Assembly (NCBI GenBank): GCA_965656445.1
Contig: CBFHKO010000002.1
Location: forward strand, 124,001-188,000
Source: JAHEJA01 sp965656445
GTDB lineage: Bacteria; Pseudomonadota; Alphaproteobacteria; Rhodobacterales; Rhodobacteraceae
DNA: 64,000 nucleotides
Direction of reading: 5' to 3'
Shown: positions 61,601 to 64,000 of the stretch, in pieces
Numbering within the stretch: the stretch's first letter is position 1
How the letters are laid out: every line of letters starts with the position of its first letter
Notes under the pieces: generated by a model
Told to the model about the DNA's origin: nothing
The model's database searches: none
What the model saw: only the letters and a program-made list of their open reading frames with translations
Position numbers and translations under genes: made by a program

Positions 61601-62575
61601 TTTATCAAAAACACCTGTCAAAGATCGTCGCACTAGGGTTGTCACACTTGGACGGGTCTGGGTCACAAAGGGCATGGGGCGACACACTTCCATCGCTGCA
61701 CGACCGACACGCGCCGTGAGGGCACCATTGATCATTCCCTCGCCAAAGCGGCGTGACAATTTGGAAAACAGACCGCCACCGAGGATCGAGCCAAGCCAAT
61801 CATCCCCCACCGCCATAGCCCCAGTGGCAACAAGATGTCCCATGACGGAGCGCAGCAATCGCCAGCTTCCAATCACGCCGCCGCGACCGCCATAGATTTG
61901 GGCTATGCGTCGGATCATGCGAATGTTGGACACCATGGCTGTCGCAACATCTGCAAAGGCCAGTGGAACAAGGGCGGTCACTGTGGCGACCTGTCTTGCC
62001 GCAGCTTCGATTTCACGTACAGCTTGCGCATCTAAGACGCGCATGACATCGGTTTCAACGACGGCGAAAACGCTGTCTGCATCGACTTGGTCAGATATCC
62101 TTGTGCTCGCCTGAGAGGTGAGTGACGCCATTTCAGGACGCGTCTTATAAAGGGATAGCAAAGAGCCACCTAGTTTTTTCGCAGTGTGGCTATCTTGATC
62201 ACTTACCGCTTTGATAACCGCGTTTTGCAAGCGATCCAATCTGCTCAAACGGAAAAGGGCAAAGGTTTCGCGTACAATAATGGCCAGCACGCTGAGCGCC
62301 AAAAGCACAAGAATGATCGAAAAGGCCCAGCCTAGAATTTGATTGCGCGCAAACATGGAAATAGCGAAATCCCAAAGCGCGAGGGAGACGAAAAATCCTA
62401 TAATCGACAGGAGCAAAGATAAGGCCCAGCCTCCCCATCCAATCCCTTTTGAGGTTATTTGCGGTGTAGGCGGCGGCGTCAGGCTCGTGTCAACGACCTC
62501 GGGGGCATCGTGGGGATGAAGGAGGGGGGCGTCCTCTTCGATTTCAATAACGACGGGGGCTTTGGTTTTACTCAT
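61589..62575 (-). CDS. YcjF/TIGR01620-family membrane protein
   Basis: A 328-residue inner-membrane protein of the DUF697/YcjF family with two helices near residues 60-110 and a hydrophobic domain in the C-terminal half. The partner is YcjX, encoded just upstream. The pair resembles stress-induced GTPase-membrane modules, function unknown. The usual ycjX-ycjF adjacency is interrupted by a small acetyltransferase gene. ATG 62575 overlaps its stop (ATGA). Confidence 0.85.
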   Translation of the reverse strand: MSKTKAPVVIEIEEDAPLLHPHDAPEVVDTSLTPPPTPQITSKGIGWGGWALSLLLSIIGFFVSLALWDFAISMFARNQILGWAFSIILVLLALSVLAIIVRETFALFRLSRLDRLQNAVIKAVSDQDSHTAKKLGGSLLSLYKTRPEMASLTSQASTRISDQVDADSVFAVVETDVMRVLDAQAVREIEAAARQVATVTALVPLAFADVATAMVSNIRMIRRIAQIYGGRGGVIGSWRLLRSVMGHLVATGAMAVGDDWLGSILGGGLFSKLSRRFGEGMINGALTARVGRAAMEVCRPMPFVTQTRPSVTTLVRRSLTGVFDKSVD

Positions 62576-63006
62576 GAGGCTAGTCTTTCCCATCTGAAAT
62601 GAATATCAGGCAAGCCTTCGTCATTATGATCGCCATTGCTTGTTGCGAGCGGGTTAAATCCAAGGGACGCATAAAATGCACAAGCGGCTGTGTTATATTG
62701 ATGAACCCATGCGCTGAGGCTCGTCCTTTGGGTTTGCAAAAATTCCACCAAAGATCGGGCGATTCCGCGGCGTTGGTCTGACAGGTCAACATAAAGCGCA
62801 AGGATATCGTTTTTTCGCAACGCTATAAATCCGGTGATGTGTTGATCTTCATGCACATGAACCCAGCCGTTCGAAATCATGTGTCCACAATAATGAATAA
62901 CTTCGGCCTTGGTATGGATCGATGGCAACCAGTCTGTTCGCGCAAAGTGATCTGATAAAATACCACCAATACGTCCCGCATCCAAGTCTGTCGCCGCGCG
63001 GATCAT
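62572..63006 (-). CDS. GNAT acetyltransferase inserted between ycjX and ycjF
   Basis: A 144-residue GNAT protein. IRAATDLDAGRIGGILSDHF at the start, the CoA loop VDLSDQRRGIARSLVEFL (about 73-90) and the C-terminal NTAACAFYASLGFNP (about 104-118) are typical. The substrate is unknown. It overlaps both neighbours by ATGA, so it is part of the ycjX-GNAT-ycjF operon. Confidence 0.83.
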   Translation of the reverse strand: MIRAATDLDAGRIGGILSDHFARTDWLPSIHTKAEVIHYCGHMISNGWVHVHEDQHITGFIALRKNDILALYVDLSDQRRGIARSLVEFLQTQRTSLSAWVHQYNTAACAFYASLGFNPLATSNGDHNDEGLPDIHFRWERLAS

Positions 63007-64000
63007 AGGCGATCCCCAAAGAGATATTCCGCAGCGCGATCCAGCCGAATATGCGCAATGCCCTCTCCATGGCGAAGCGCACTTGGAGGCGGGGCAAATC
63101 GCATCGCGGAAAATTCACCCTCAAGCCATGTTTCTGGTAAATCTGTTGTCTGAGACAGAACAATTTGGGGATCAGAGGGCAGCTCACCTGCAAAGAATAC
63201 CGCTTGCTTGCCAGTGTCTAAAACGGTTCCCCGCACGCAATCAATTTCGGCACCCTTATGGGGGCGGGTTTCTTCGGTCGTACTGCGAACACTCGCTATA
63301 GAAAGCGCTAATGTTTGCGCCCCTTTGAACCGTGCTTCGCGTGCGGCATCATCTGTCAACGCTTGCATCATGGCATTGAGGCTTGCGTGTTGGCTTTGAT
63401 GTAAATGATCCGCTTTGGTTGCAGCAAACAAGATGCGATCAACACGCGCGCCGCGTAGTAAGCGAGACACAGTCGAATTCGTCCCAGGGCGAAAGGCCTT
63501 GAGAATATCACGCATTGTTCGACGCAAGTCTTCAATCGCACGCGGCCCATTATGCAAAGCTCCGAGCACATCAACCAAGACAATTTGTCGATCAATGCGC
63601 GCAAAATGATCCCGAAAAAAGGGTCGCACGACATTTGATTTATAGGCTTCAAAGCGGCGTTTGAATTCACGGCCAAGGCTACCACGCGGGGGGCGGCCGT
63701 CCAAGGTCAGTGGCGCAAACGTCAAAACGGGCGAACCTTGCAAATCACCCGGAAGCAGAAATCGTCCAGGAGTGAGATCGCTGTAACCATCTTCACGCGC
63801 GGCATTCAGGTAGGTTGTGAATTCTTGCGTCAAAGCTTTGGCCAAGGGTTCATCCAAATCGGCATTTGGATCAATCTCGGAGAGTTTGTTTAAATAAGTC
63901 TCTGCACTCTTACGATAGGACAATCGCGCCAGCGTGTCCTTGGACCAATCCTCATAGCTCTTGTCCAAAAGCGAGAGGTCTAACAACCATTCCCCTGGAT
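63003..64000 (-). CDS. YcjX-family P-loop protein, 5' end outside the window
   Basis: The C-terminal 332 or so residues of a YcjX family protein (DUF463), a GTPase-like stress protein. The frame stays open to the right edge, reading PGEWLLDLSLLDKSYEDWS inward, so the P-loop part lies outside. Visible family stretches include IVLVDVLGALHNGP and RILFAATKADHLHQSQH. It overlaps the small GNAT gene by four bases. Confidence 0.88.
   Translation of the reverse strand, partial: PGEWLLDLSLLDKSYEDWSKDTLARLSYRKSAETYLNKLSEIDPNADLDEPLAKALTQEFTTYLNAAREDGYSDLTPGRFLLPGDLQGSPVLTFAPLTLDGRPPRGSLGREFKRRFEAYKSNVVRPFFRDHFARIDRQIVLVDVLGALHNGPRAIEDLRRTMRDILKAFRPGTNSTVSRLLRGARVDRILFAATKADHLHQSQHASLNAMMQALTDDAAREARFKGAQTLALSIASVRSTTEETRPHKGAEIDCVRGTVLDTGKQAVFFAGELPSDPQIVLSQTTDLPETWLEGEFSAMRFAPPPSALRHGEGIAHIRLDRAAEYLFGDRL

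Noticed and set aside
1..64000. tRNA, rRNA, CRISPR, prophage or insertion sequences
   Set aside because: I looked for T-loop motifs, repeated spacers, transposase or phage genes and saw none.

Overview
The window is a dense, mostly housekeeping stretch of an alphaproteobacterial chromosome, most likely from a marine Rhodobacterales (Roseobacter-group) bacterium of moderate GC (roughly 50 percent by eye). The clues are gene families and neighbourhoods typical of that order: TIGR02186 beside a TauE-type permease, hsp20-DUF1150, a MoeB with a membrane-anchored N-terminus, an RpoH2-type sigma factor behind an ECF-type promoter, a BMP nucleoside-type ABC transporter, and the NfuA-TsaB-RimI and Lgt-MidA-PgeF runs. 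No rRNA, tRNA, CRISPR, prophage or insertion sequence was seen.

Layout. 1-1300: a small GFA-fold gene and AT-rich non-coding DNA. 1301-8779: a four-gene type I secretion locus (BapA/LapA-like Ig-repeat adhesin, lipoprotein TolC, LapB-like ABC exporter, LapC-like adaptor). 8857-16740: thioesterase, short-chain dehydrogenase, TIGR02186/TauE pair and a purine-nucleoside-type ABC importer whose 5' leader can fold into a riboswitch-like structure. 16741-26204: rimI-tsaB-nfuA (with a likely Irr/ICE box), universal stress protein, trpS, a catalytically dead rhomboid, murJ, glnD and an LpoA-like lipoprotein. 26284-36830: rsmI, yraN, gshB, a frameshifted comM/yifB, a two-domain GST, rpoH, coaBC-dut-moeB and an M3 peptidase. 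36863-43590: groESL with a CIRCE operator, a secreted hydrolase, a stand-alone phnM-like gene, purEK and the hsp20-DUF1150 heat-shock unit. 43604-57426: phzF, trxB/lrp, lgt-midA-pgeF, ubiK, ybjN, proC-csaA-hydroxyacid dehydrogenase, tdk, a gene of unknown function behind a large structured intergenic element, apt, mtnP and a SulP transporter. 57504-64000: argD-argF, preceded by a 15-codon leader with six consecutive arginine codons, then a flavin reductase and the ycjX-GNAT-ycjF cluster, which runs off the right edge.

The most interesting points are regulatory RNAs or sites that gene calling misses: (i) the leaderless Arg6 leader peptide overlapping a GC-rich hairpin upstream of argD; (ii) a long closing stem with internal helices in the 5' leader of the BMP transporter; (iii) an unexplained 141-nt structured element between tdk and an unknown gene; (iv) ribosome-binding sites hidden in hairpins ahead of hsp20 and coaBC. 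All are read by eye and have not been folded or compared computationally.
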